Shown here: positions 24,421 through 32,229 of the stretch, one piece after another
How the letters are laid out: the number at the start of each line of letters is the position of its first letter
Position numbering within the stretch: position 1 is the stretch's first letter
Assembly: GCA_017552985.1 (NCBI GenBank)
Contig: JAFZNO010000081.1
Location: 92,795-156,794, forward strand
Source: Lachnospiraceae bacterium
GTDB taxonomy: Bacteria; Bacillota; Clostridia; Lachnospirales; Lachnospiraceae
Reading direction: 5' to 3'
DNA: 64,000 nucleotides
Translations under genes and position numbers: made by a program
Notes under the pieces: model-generated
What the model saw: only the letters and a program-made list of their open reading frames with translations
Told to the model about the DNA's origin: nothing
The model's database searches: none

Positions 24421-25887
24421 TTAGTGATCCGCCCTGTTAAATCCGTTCTTCATGTGTTCGCTGGCGATCTGCAGGACCTTGTTCAGGCAATCCGTCGTCT
24501 GCTCCTTTGCCATCTTGCAAAGCTTCTCATTCGCTTCGCCTGCCAGCTTCTCACAATCGCCGGCTTCCTTCATCTTCTTGTCATACTCTAAAACGATCTG
24601 GCGGCTCTTTACAAAAACGGCCTCCTGATATCTCTCGATCTGTTGCGCGCTGGTTGCAAAATTCGCATCCGCGTAGGCGCCGATCATTCTGCTCGCCCAA
24701 TAAAAATTCTCCGTGGAAGCATCCGTCGTAACGTTGCTCAAATACGCCGGAACCTTCGGAACGTTCGGATATACCGGGAGAATGGCGTCAAAGGCCGTGG
24801 ATCCAAAGCAGATCCATTCCAGTCCCTTGATCTCTTCCGGCACGTCGCTCCGGATCTGACAGATGCTGGTAACGCCCGTGCGGTTAATGCCGATGGAGCG
24901 GTACTTTCCACGCTTCCCCGTATCCTGCGCCATATAGGGATCAAAATCCGTTCCCTGGTAATGCCCGGAAAGAAGATACTTTACGTCCTCCACTGCGATC
25001 TTTCTTTCAGGCACGAAGCTCCAGGGAATATGATCACTCTCGGGCGTAAACTCAGCATTCTCGCCCTCCCAGCGATGACCTTGCGGCGTCAGATACCTTC
25101 CCATAAACCAGGCTCTCGGCGTGTTATAGATATGATCGCTGTCATCATGGGATCCAAAAATATCCCTTGGATTCCACTTTCCGTCCTGATTCAGGTTCAA
25201 ATGATTCTCTGCGACAAACTCGCGAAGATCGGCGGAGCACATGTGATTTTTCTTAGCACCGAAAGCATCCTTCAGGTCAAAGGAATCCATGCCAAACTGA
25301 TTTGGCATGATCACGCAAACCTCATCCGGCACGCGTTTAGCCATCCAATGATGTCCTCCGATCGTCTCCATCCACCAGATCTCATTCTCGTCATTAAAGG
25401 CAATGCCATTGGATTCATAGGTTCCATAGATTTCCAAGAGGGATGCCAGTCTTAGGACGCCCTCTCTCGCGCTGTGAATATAGGGCAGTACCAGAACAAC
25501 GATATCCTCTTCACCGATGCCGCCCGGCACGTCCTTTTCCTTTTTCGTCTTTGCCTTTTTGTATTCCACCAGCGGATCTGCAGCCAGAACCCTGGGATTG
25601 GAGGTAATGGTTTCCGTCGCCGTCATGCCAACGTTGGCTGCGTTGATGCCCGTTGCCGCCCAGATGCCCTCCTTTTTATCCACGTTAGGACATGCCGTAT
25701 ACCGCATGGGATTCTCCGGAAGTTCAATCTCTAAATGCGACAGCACGCTCTTGTATTTTCTTGGCTGTTTCTTTGGTTCAACGACGATCATTTTCTTAAC
25801 GTCGAAATGTCCGTCATCCGTCCTCGCAATCATTGTGGTATTGTCATTACTGGCCTTTTTCCCGACCAAAACCGTTGTGCATGGCAT
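24421..25887 (-). CDS. C69 family dipeptidase (PepD-like)
   Basis: An Ntn-hydrolase of the U34/C69 family, 488 residues, active on dipeptides. The sequence begins MPCTTVLVGKKASNDNTTMIARTDDG; Cys3 is the expected nucleophile after processing of Met-Pro, and the ART/RTDDG block is the C69 signature. IWWMETIGGHHWMAKRVPD and AWFMGRYLTP follow in the usual order. The usual secretion signal is absent, so it is cytoplasmic. It lies between cobD and cbiB; no B12 role is known and no substrate can be named. Confidence 0.9.
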   Translation of the reverse strand: MPCTTVLVGKKASNDNTTMIARTDDGHFDVKKMIVVEPKKQPRKYKSVLSHLEIELPENPMRYTACPNVDKKEGIWAATGINAANVGMTATETITSNPRVLAADPLVEYKKAKTKKEKDVPGGIGEEDIVVLVLPYIHSAREGVLRLASLLEIYGTYESNGIAFNDENEIWWMETIGGHHWMAKRVPDEVCVIMPNQFGMDSFDLKDAFGAKKNHMCSADLREFVAENHLNLNQDGKWNPRDIFGSHDDSDHIYNTPRAWFMGRYLTPQGHRWEGENAEFTPESDHIPWSFVPERKIAVEDVKYLLSGHYQGTDFDPYMAQDTGKRGKYRSIGINRTGVTSICQIRSDVPEEIKGLEWICFGSTAFDAILPVYPNVPKVPAYLSNVTTDASTENFYWASRMIGAYADANFATSAQQIERYQEAVFVKSRQIVLEYDKKMKEAGDCEKLAGEANEKLCKMAKEQTTDCLNKVLQIASEHMKNGFNRADH

Positions 25888-25951
25888 ATGTTTATCCTAG
25901 TCCTTTCCCTTACTGCCGGAACGTTACGCGTCCCCTTTCCCTACATACATA

Positions 25952-27379
25952 CTACGCAGAGGTGATTCTCATGATTTCGATCATTTCCTTGCCGCCTAGC
26001 CCAAAGTAACAGATCAGCAACATCACGATCAAACAAATGAGCAGGCAAAGAATTGCCGCTCCGTACATCAGACGATTCGCGCGCCGGATGTCCTCAGGCT
26101 CGATCGCGCGCTTTGCGTCTCCGATGGTGGGCTTATGAACAAGCTTGCCAAAATAGCTGGCATCTCCCGCAAGCTGGATTCCCAAGGCTCCCGCACAAAC
26201 GCTTTCCGTCTGGGCGGAGTTGGGACTTGCGTGTTTTAACCGGTCTCTCAGATAAATCCTCTCCGCCTCCGGTGCGTCAAAGGAGGAGCCAAGAAAATGA
26301 CAGGCAAAGATCATGAGTCTTGCACTGATCCTGGAGGGTAGATAATTTACAAAATCATCCAGCTTGGCAGCTGCCCGTCCAAAATCAAGATATCTTTCAT
26401 TCTTGTAGCCGATCATGGAATCCATGGTATTGATCGCCTTGTAGACAAGACCCAAAACCGGCCCGCCTATGGCAAGATACAGCAAGGGTGCGATCACGCC
26501 GTCGGAAGTATTCTCCGCAACCGTCTCCACCGCCGCGCGGGTAACTCCCTCCTCGGAAAGATTCGCCGTATCCCTTCCAACGATCATGGAAACAGCCCTT
26601 CTGGCATCCTTGAGTGAACCCGTTTTCAAAGCCTTGTATACCTTCATGCTTTCGACGCGAAGGCACTTCGCTGCCAAGATTTGATAAGTCAAAAACGCTT
26701 CCACCAGACAACCTGCGACGGGATGGATAAAATAGCTTCCCATAAAGAGTACGTCCGCCGCGACAACCGTACACAGAAGGACGATCAGCACGGTGGTGCG
26801 ACCCTGTTCCCTCTTCTTTTGGGCTTCTGGGGAAAGAGCTTCGTCCGCGGTAACTTTCTTTCTTTCCACGGCAGTGACAGCTTCCTGAACGGATTCCTCT
26901 TCGATTTCTTCAGATACCTTTTTCTTCGACGTCTGGCTCCAGTCAAATTCTTCCATGTTTTCAGACCAGATTACGTCCTCATGCAAATTCTTCCAATCCT
27001 CGAATTCGTCAGCCTCAGTCGCCGATCCCGTTACCTCTCCGGTTTCATCTTCGACGCTCCTGGTTTCTTGGTCTAACGTCTCCACGCTCTCATCAAACGC
27101 GCCTTCCATCTCCGGCCTGTTAGCTTCTTGACCGTCACCGTCCAGATTCTCACTTTCCTGGATTTCATTTTCTTGATTATCGCTCTCTTGGCTTTCACTC
27201 TCTTCATCGGCCGCAGGTATTGCCAAGGTCTCCTTAGGACCGAGATAGCGCTTCTCCAGCGTGCTGATCAGCTTCCCCATTGCCTTCACGGGATGCGGCA
27301 TAAAATATGGGTCCCCAAAGATGCAATCCAAAATAAAACCTAGCAAAAATGCAATTGCGTGATAAAAGTATACTGGCAT
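25952..27379 (-). CDS. cbiB: Adenosylcobinamide-phosphate synthase with large acidic insertion
   Basis: Membrane amide-bond ligase that attaches aminopropanol phosphate to adenosylcobyric acid. The N-terminus (FILDCIFGDPYFMPHPVKAMGKLI) and the second part starting at VLFMGSYFIHPV, with SMIVGRDTANLSEEGVTRAAVETVAENTSDGVIAPLLY, are both characteristic CbiB, normally about 310-330 residues in total. Here the protein has 475 residues because an acidic, Glu/Ser/Asp-rich low-complexity stretch of about 140 residues (about 50-188, bases 26815-27232) splits helix 1 from helix 2. The insert ends in a basic KKREQGR before the next membrane helix. The frame stays open across it, so it is not a frameshift. 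Cobalamin operon context agrees. Confidence 0.92.
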   Translation of the reverse strand: MPVYFYHAIAFLLGFILDCIFGDPYFMPHPVKAMGKLISTLEKRYLGPKETLAIPAADEESESQESDNQENEIQESENLDGDGQEANRPEMEGAFDESVETLDQETRSVEDETGEVTGSATEADEFEDWKNLHEDVIWSENMEEFDWSQTSKKKVSEEIEEESVQEAVTAVERKKVTADEALSPEAQKKREQGRTTVLIVLLCTVVAADVLFMGSYFIHPVAGCLVEAFLTYQILAAKCLRVESMKVYKALKTGSLKDARRAVSMIVGRDTANLSEEGVTRAAVETVAENTSDGVIAPLLYLAIGGPVLGLVYKAINTMDSMIGYKNERYLDFGRAAAKLDDFVNYLPSRISARLMIFACHFLGSSFDAPEAERIYLRDRLKHASPNSAQTESVCAGALGIQLAGDASYFGKLVHKPTIGDAKRAIEPEDIRRANRLMYGAAILCLLICLIVMLLICYFGLGGKEMIEIMRITSA

Positions 27380-27394
27380 GGTATTCTCTCCGTT

Positions 27395-27982
27395 CTAGAT
27401 CCTTTCCGCTGAAAGAATCTGAAAATTATTCTCCTCCAGTTTCATGCAAACCTTGTATCCTTCCCCATTGGGAATCTGATAATCATAATAATCACCGCCA
27501 TACGCACCTGACAGGATGGACATGACGGTACCGCCGTGAACCACGGCAGCGGCCTTGAGTTCATCCTTTGGGTGCTTGCGTAATTCCATCAGCAACTCCT
27601 GAAAACCCGCAAGATTTCTCTGGATAAAATCCTGTCTGCTTTCGCCTTGCGGAAAAGCCATGGTCCCGCCGCTGTCGATCCATGCCTGATAATCTTTGTT
27701 CCCTGACAATTCCTGATAATTCTTCCCCTCAAAGGTTCCAAAATCGATCTCCCGGAAGGCATCGATCACGATTGGTTCCATGCCGGGATACAGGCACTGA
27801 CAACTTTCCACGCAGCGCTTCATGGGACTGGAAAACAGCACTTCCGCAGCCGGCGCCTGCTTTCCAAGAAGTTCCCTTCTCCCTGTTTCCGAAAGGCTCT
27901 CCTCCGTTCTTCCCACGTATCTTTTCTCTTCATTTCCCGGCGTTTTCCCATGCCGGATCAAATATAATTCCACAGTTTTCAC
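27395..27982 (-). CDS. cobC: Histidine phosphatase family, likely alpha-ribazole phosphatase
   Basis: Removes the 5'-phosphate of alpha-ribazole phosphate or of adenosylcobalamin phosphate. Starting at GTG 27982, where GGAGG lies seven bases upstream, it has 195 residues. The catalytic RHG motif is in YLIRHGKTPGNEE and the second-half motif FSSPMKRCVESCQ is the usual phosphohistidine-pocket Arg. REIDFGTFEGKNYQELS is typical of CobC. The longer open frame up to 28027 overlaps the preceding cobU-like gene and is less likely. A neighbour of the same superfamily lies two genes upstream. Confidence 0.9.
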   Translation of the reverse strand: MKTVELYLIRHGKTPGNEEKRYVGRTEESLSETGRRELLGKQAPAAEVLFSSPMKRCVESCQCLYPGMEPIVIDAFREIDFGTFEGKNYQELSGNKDYQAWIDSGGTMAFPQGESRQDFIQRNLAGFQELLMELRKHPKDELKAAAVVHGGTVMSILSGAYGGDYYDYQIPNGEGYKVCMKLEENNFQILSAERI

Positions 27983-27999
27983 GTTCGCGCCTCCGGCGT

Positions 28000-28419
28000 T
28001 TACTTGATCCTCACGGGAATCCCGCAAAAGATTCTCTCCACGCTGTCTGCCTTTGCAGCCAGTTTACAGAGCATTCGCCCCGTCTCCTCCCGATAGCGTC
28101 TTTCCTCTGGTTCCATGGGAACGATGCCATTTCCAATCTCATCACAGATCACCACCAGGTCAGGTCTTTCGTCTACGAAGCTTGCTACCTTCTCCCATAG
28201 TTCCGAAGGTTCCATTCCCAGCGATAACGCCCGTCTGACAAACAGGTGAAAATGATTCCAGACAAGCCGTTCGTCTTTCGGTGCATCCTCTAAGGACCGT
28301 AAGAGTTCCTCCTTGCACTTCGCATCCGTTTCGCTCACGTCCAAGATCTTCGCTTCTGGCCATTTTTGCTTGGCCAGCGCAAGCTTTCCCTGGGCGCGGC
28401 CGCCGATCCACAATACCAT
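28000..28419 (-). CDS. CobU-like paralogue with degenerate nucleotide-binding loop
   Basis: A 139-residue protein whose C-terminal part reads NGIVPMEPEERRYREETGRMLCKLA, the conserved CobU/CobP ending. Its N-terminus opens with VLWIGGRAQGKLALAKQ, a clearly weakened version of the CobU P-loop: the GKS Ser is replaced by Leu. The region of the guanylylated His in the true CobU is also not recognisable. I start at ATG 28419, after a plausible AGAGGG. Longer frames to 28479 or 28545 overlap the upstream phosphatase. The intact CobU is at 31633-32172. The paralogue may be catalytically weak or have a regulatory or partner role. Confidence 0.82.
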   Translation of the reverse strand: MVLWIGGRAQGKLALAKQKWPEAKILDVSETDAKCKEELLRSLEDAPKDERLVWNHFHLFVRRALSLGMEPSELWEKVASFVDERPDLVVICDEIGNGIVPMEPEERRYREETGRMLCKLAAKADSVERIFCGIPVRIK

Positions 28420-28450
28420 AAGACTGCCCTCTTCCTTTTGTTCTAAGCTC

Positions 28451-29122
28451 TTATTCCACTCCCAGCAAATGCCTTTCATCTCCCAGGATTTCCATGTGTG
28501 GCACGTAAACGTCCCCCGGCGTTCTGGAAAAACGAATCGTTGCAATCCCCGTAAATCCTAGGTGCACGGTAGCACAAAGGTATGGGAACGTCAGATTAAA
28601 CATCTGGGCGAGCAATGCCGTCGAGGATCCGCCGTGGCAAAACAATGCCACCGTGTGCTGTACGTCATCTTCCCTCGTGCAGCGATAGTACAGGCCTTCC
28701 CGCTGAAGGCCCAGCGTCGCGAGCCATGCGTCCGTGCAGGGTGCGATTCCCTGTACGGCCTTCGTCACCACGTTTCTCACAAAATATGGGTGCTCCGGCC
28801 AGTCGGTCCGGTTTAAGTCCCAGCCCTGACGCACCAGCTCGTCCGCTATATTCCAGGGATGACCATCCGCGTAAAGCGGCCCTCCCTCCGTTCCCCAGGG
28901 AAGTTCATGCATAAAATCCAGGATCTTGATCTCACGGATCCCAAGCAAATCTGCCGTCTCCTGCGCCGTCTGCCTGGCCCGTCCCATGGGGGAAGAATAA
29001 ATCTCCTCAATCCCTTCGTCCTTTAATCTCTCAGCAGCTGCCTTCGCCTGCCGGATCCCCAGAGGCGTCAGACAGTCCTTTTCGTAATTTGGTTGTCCAT
29101 GTCTAACTATGATGATTCTCAT
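28451..29122 (-). CDS. Histidine phosphatase (phosphoglycerate-mutase-like) family protein
   Basis: A 223-residue two-histidine phosphatase. RHG is at residues 7-9 in IIVRHGQPNYEK and the SSPMGRARQTA block follows near 60. The second catalytic His is in VALFCHGGSSTA. It is larger than the cobC protein two genes downstream and lacks its FGTFEG motif. A B12 function is possible but not shown. Its 3' end lies about 30 bp before the presumed start of the CobU-like gene; ATG 29122 has only a weak AGGA ribosome binding site. Confidence 0.9.
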   Translation of the reverse strand: MRIIIVRHGQPNYEKDCLTPLGIRQAKAAAERLKDEGIEEIYSSPMGRARQTAQETADLLGIREIKILDFMHELPWGTEGGPLYADGHPWNIADELVRQGWDLNRTDWPEHPYFVRNVVTKAVQGIAPCTDAWLATLGLQREGLYYRCTREDDVQHTVALFCHGGSSTALLAQMFNLTFPYLCATVHLGFTGIATIRFSRTPGDVYVPHMEILGDERHLLGVE

Positions 29123-29174
29123 CTATTTATGAATCCTCGTTTTCATATCTTTTCTACGCATTAATCCGAAAAAA

Positions 29175-29335
29175 TTACGGTGTCACGTCCATTGCCCTGT
29201 TTACGGTTTCTACCACATCACCTTCCCTTAAATTGAACGCATGCCAAACCCTCCTGTCTGCGCTGGATGGAGCTTCAAAGACCTGGATCAACTCCTCATT
29301 TTTGTATAGAGATAACTTTGCCTTATCCTCATTTA
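29175..29335 (-). pseudogene. C-terminal remnant of a surface-protein gene
   Basis: Between the lipoprotein gene at 29333-29986 and the histidine phosphatase there is a 53-codon open stretch in a different frame, ending at a TAA at 29177-29175, with no start codon and an in-frame stop just upstream. The translation KLSLYKNEELIQVFEAPSSADRRVWHAF... resembles the C-terminal tail (strand, P-S-x-x-x-x-x-VWH-F, then V-N) often seen in clostridial cell-surface proteins. It looks like the broken end of a gene joined to the preceding lipoprotein, through a frameshift or deletion. Confidence 0.5.
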
Positions 29336-29986
29336 ATCTTTATGTATATCTAGTTGCAAAACATCTGTACTTTCTTCAATCTCATTCCACGCTTTTTTAT
29401 CTGTATTATATGTCTGTTTGCTGAGGATTAATGTCGCAGGAATTATTTTTTTCGAAAAATTATATTCATATTCCATCACGACAGGCACTAAATTATTTAT
29501 TAATTCATAATGAAAGTCAGAAACCCCATTTGTAAGATAGAATCCTTCTATTATGCTCCTTTCGTCTGACTTTAACTGCAAATATTGTCGATAATCATCC
29601 TTTAGTAATTCATACTCACATATATCTACCGTATTTCTTTCCGCATCTCTTCCAAACACTCTAAATCCATCTTCCATCGAATAACCCGCGAGGTCTTTCT
29701 TCAAGTCAAAAACATAGATTACTTCTGACGTGGTATTAACATAAATCGCACATAACCCAAGCAGATTATTACTGTCATACTTATATATTTTCGCATCAGA
29801 CGCTATTGCAAAAGGCATGGTTTCCTCTATTGGCGGTATCTCCTCTTGACCCAAGCCCGTACTGGTATTTCCGTCCGAAGTACTCGACTCACCAGAATAC
29901 TCGGTTGACGAATTTCCTTTAGAAAACTCACAGCCACATAATGCCATGATGGCAAAGCATAAAATCAACACCCGCATTTTTCTCAT
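29333..29986 (-). CDS. Small lipoprotein of unknown function
   Basis: A 217-residue secreted lipoprotein. The start at ATG 29986 is supported by GGGGAGG eight bases upstream. The signal peptide is MRKMRVLILCFAIMALCGC, with lipobox MALC|GC and the lipidated Cys near position 19. Next comes a Ser/Thr/Gly linker (GNSSTEYSGESSTSDGNTS) and a mixed domain with no motif I recognise. A short remnant follows directly after it in another frame. In the B12 run it is 47 bp from cobS. A role in corrinoid binding is conceivable only by location. Confidence 0.82.
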   Translation of the reverse strand: MRKMRVLILCFAIMALCGCEFSKGNSSTEYSGESSTSDGNTSTGLGQEEIPPIEETMPFAIASDAKIYKYDSNNLLGLCAIYVNTTSEVIYVFDLKKDLAGYSMEDGFRVFGRDAERNTVDICEYELLKDDYRQYLQLKSDERSIIEGFYLTNGVSDFHYELINNLVPVVMEYEYNFSKKIIPATLILSKQTYNTDKKAWNEIEESTDVLQLDIHKD

Positions 29987-30033
29987 AATAGTCCTCCCCT
30001 TGTACACCATTCACAGTGTCAAATCTGTTACCA

Positions 30034-30849
30034 TTATCTGATAACAATTTCCAAAATAGCAACAACACATAAGATCACTACTTCGGTAAGGGACACAAAG
30101 TATCCTGCCAGGTCTCCCGTAATCCCGCCAAATTGCTTCATGCTGACGTGATGATAATATGCAAAAGAAAGGCCGGCTGACGCAAGTAGCGTAGTACCCA
30201 TGACGGGACTTAGCACGATGGCTGCCGCCGCGATCAATACAAGCTGCAGGATCAAAAGAACCAGGACTGTTTTCTTTCCTGCCGTGTCGGAAAAGGTTTG
30301 GAGCATGCCCTTCTTCTTGGCGCCCGGCATGGTGACTACGCTGATTCCGCTGAGCGCCCTGGAAAGAAAGAAGCTCATGCAAAGCACGGCCACTCCCCGC
30401 CAATCCTCAAAGAGCGTTGATGCTTCCTGAATCGCCGCGTCAAACAGAATGGAAAGCGCTCCTGCCGCCAACAAAAAATATCCGGCAAGGCAGATCACGG
30501 CAAAGGCCCCTATGTGCGGATCCTTTAAGATCTCCAGCTTTTTCTCCCTGTCCTGATAGGAATGCAATGCATCGCAGGAATCCATAAAACCGTCCAGATG
30601 GAATCCACCCGTGACCAATATGGGAATGGCAATGGCGATAAAAACATAGGCACACGTTCCGAGCTCCCTTTGTGAGCACAGAAAGTACCAGAGCCACTCC
30701 AATCCGCCGATCACAGCTCCAACCCACGGGAAAAAGCACAGATGATATTTCATGTCATCCGATTCCCAGTTAAAGCGTGGCATTGGTATTTTTGAATAAA
30801 TGGAAAAGGCAACGACAAATGCTTTTCCAATCGACTTGATCCATTTCAA
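30034..30849 (-). CDS. cobS: Adenosylcobinamide-GDP ribazoletransferase (cobalamin synthase)
   Basis: Joins adenosylcobinamide-GDP and alpha-ribazole (phosphate) in the membrane to give adenosylcobalamin (phosphate). I start at TTG 30849 (reading MKWIKSIGKAFVVAFSIYSKIPMP), since AGGAGA stands upstream and the longer frame overlaps the preceding lipoprotein. It is 271 residues with about six membrane helices. FWESDDMKYHLCFFPWVGAVIGG and the GFHLDGFMDSCDALHSYQDREKKLEILKDPHIGAFA block are the CobS signature; the D-G-x-x-D-x-x-D-A pattern binds metal. Confidence 0.94.
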   Translation of the reverse strand: MKWIKSIGKAFVVAFSIYSKIPMPRFNWESDDMKYHLCFFPWVGAVIGGLEWLWYFLCSQRELGTCAYVFIAIAIPILVTGGFHLDGFMDSCDALHSYQDREKKLEILKDPHIGAFAVICLAGYFLLAAGALSILFDAAIQEASTLFEDWRGVAVLCMSFFLSRALSGISVVTMPGAKKKGMLQTFSDTAGKKTVLVLLILQLVLIAAAAIVLSPVMGTTLLASAGLSFAYYHHVSMKQFGGITGDLAGYFVSLTEVVILCVVAILEIVIR

Positions 30850-30863
30850 GGTTTTTCTTTCTC

Positions 30864-31621
30864 CTACTTCCACACGTATTCGCAGTAAACTTGCTGATGG
30901 AGAACATAGTCTTCTGCCCGGCTGCTGATCAATCCCCATTCAATCTCATCCCAAGTCAGAGCATCATCATTGACCAGAACGTATCTTTCATAAGAGCTGA
31001 ACAGTGCGCTCGTACCCGGCTTTGGTTCCCCCTCATATTTCATCAGATACTTCCAATTTTTGATCGGATTGTCGTATCCTACCTGTTCATATACGTAATA
31101 ACCATCTTTTCCATAATGTACCGGGCTTAGCGTAAATTGCTCCCCGTCATATTCCAATTTGACGTAAAAAATCATTGGATAATTATCTTTTTCAGCTTCA
31201 TATAGCTCAGGCGAGACGCGCTCGGGATCCAACGTATGGTATTGCATGATCATGACGTCTGCCGCCTCTCCTAATAAGACTTTCTCATAAAAGGCAAGCC
31301 AAATATCCTTTCCATTCGTAACGCTCCCGTTTTGCATGACGACAAGACCATTATCAATCGCTATTTGCAGTTGCTCCTCGGCAGATGCGTCCGTAGGTTC
31401 TCCCGGCGTATTTATCGCCGTCTCTTCCGCTACGGATTTCTCGGTCTTTTCCATGGATGATTCCGCTACGGATTCCACGCTTTTTTCCGTAGACGATTCT
31501 GCTACGGATTCCACGCTTTTTCCGCTGACGATCCCGCGCTGCCTTGCGGTTCCCGTCCCGCACACCCTGCCATGCCCGTCAAGGCAACGGCAATAAGTAT
31601 CCAACACGTTTTTCCCTTCAT
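30864..31621 (-). pseudogene. Lipoprotein gene with a frameshift in a short A run
   Basis: ATG 31621 has a good ribosome binding site (AAGGGG) and encodes a lipoprotein signal, MKGKTCWILIAVALTGMAGC, then CAGREPQGSAGSSAEK. The frame ends soon after. The rest of the gene, including repeats of the unit SVESVAESS(T/M)EK and about 180 residues of globular sequence, is open in the next frame. The break is at 31517-31521, a run of five A on the coding strand, while the same position in the second repeat (31481-31486) has six. One added A would restore a 252-residue lipoprotein. It may be a sequencing error, a recent mutation or a phase-variable switch. Function unknown. It lies between cobU and cobS. 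Confidence 0.8.
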
Positions 31622-31632
31622 GGAATCACCCC

Positions 31633-32172
31633 TTATCCTTTCACTGGCAACGCAATTCCGGCAACCACTTCCACAACCTGCGCCGCATCCCCGGCGAGTT
31701 CCGCGTTCACCTTTCCCAGCGCACGCAGATAATCCCTTGTTCCTTCCTCATAATCGATACCATCTTCAAATACGTTATTCGAAACGATCACAAGATGATC
31801 TAAACTGGAATTCATTTGACGAAGCTGCATTACGATCTTATCCGCCACGATCTCCCAGGGCGTCATGGCGCCGTCTTCACCAAACATTTCGTTTGCGACT
31901 AAATTTCCCATGTCCTCCAGGAGAACGACTTTAGGGCCTTCCTGCATCTTTGGAAGCGCCTCTGAAACGTCGCGGGTCTGTTCGATCGTGAGCATGCCCT
32001 TATTCTTACGCAGTTCCACATGGCGATGCACCTTTCGGCGCCCTTCCTCTCCATAGACCTGCATGGTCGCAAGGTAATATCGCATGGCGCCATCTAAGCT
32101 CAGTTCCATGATTCTTTTTTCCGCATACGCTGACTTGCCGCAGCCGCTTCCTCCCACGATCAAAATCATCAT
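31633..32172 (-). CDS. cobU: Bifunctional adenosylcobinamide kinase / adenosylcobinamide-phosphate guanylyltransferase
   Basis: Phosphorylates adenosylcobinamide and transfers GMP to it. ATG 32172 gives 179 residues, the normal CobU length, with GAGGGA at a good distance. The alternative ATG 32181 is too close to that site. The P-loop is intact (IVGGSGCGKSAYAEKRI, residues about 5-20), and HRHVELRKNKGMLTIEQ holds the His region normally guanylylated. VVLLEDMGNLVANEMF and LVIVSNNVFEDGIDYEEGTRDYLRALGKVNAELA complete the family pattern. It is the functional copy compared with 28000-28419. The gene follows cobT. Confidence 0.95.
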   Translation of the reverse strand: MMILIVGGSGCGKSAYAEKRIMELSLDGAMRYYLATMQVYGEEGRRKVHRHVELRKNKGMLTIEQTRDVSEALPKMQEGPKVVLLEDMGNLVANEMFGEDGAMTPWEIVADKIVMQLRQMNSSLDHLVIVSNNVFEDGIDYEEGTRDYLRALGKVNAELAGDAAQVVEVVAGIALPVKG

Positions 32173-32229
32173 GGCCGTCATTCCCTCATGTCTTTCCCTA
32201 ATACCTTGCCTAAGCCGGTGCGTCTCTAA

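Noticed and set aside
24643-25455. Plus-strand open frame of 270 codons
   Set aside because: Antisense to the C69 dipeptidase gene, whose catalytic motif is clear.
31437-31530. Short repeats as a possible CRISPR array
   Set aside because: The repeats are in-frame copies of the unit SVESVAESS inside a lipoprotein gene, with no spacers.
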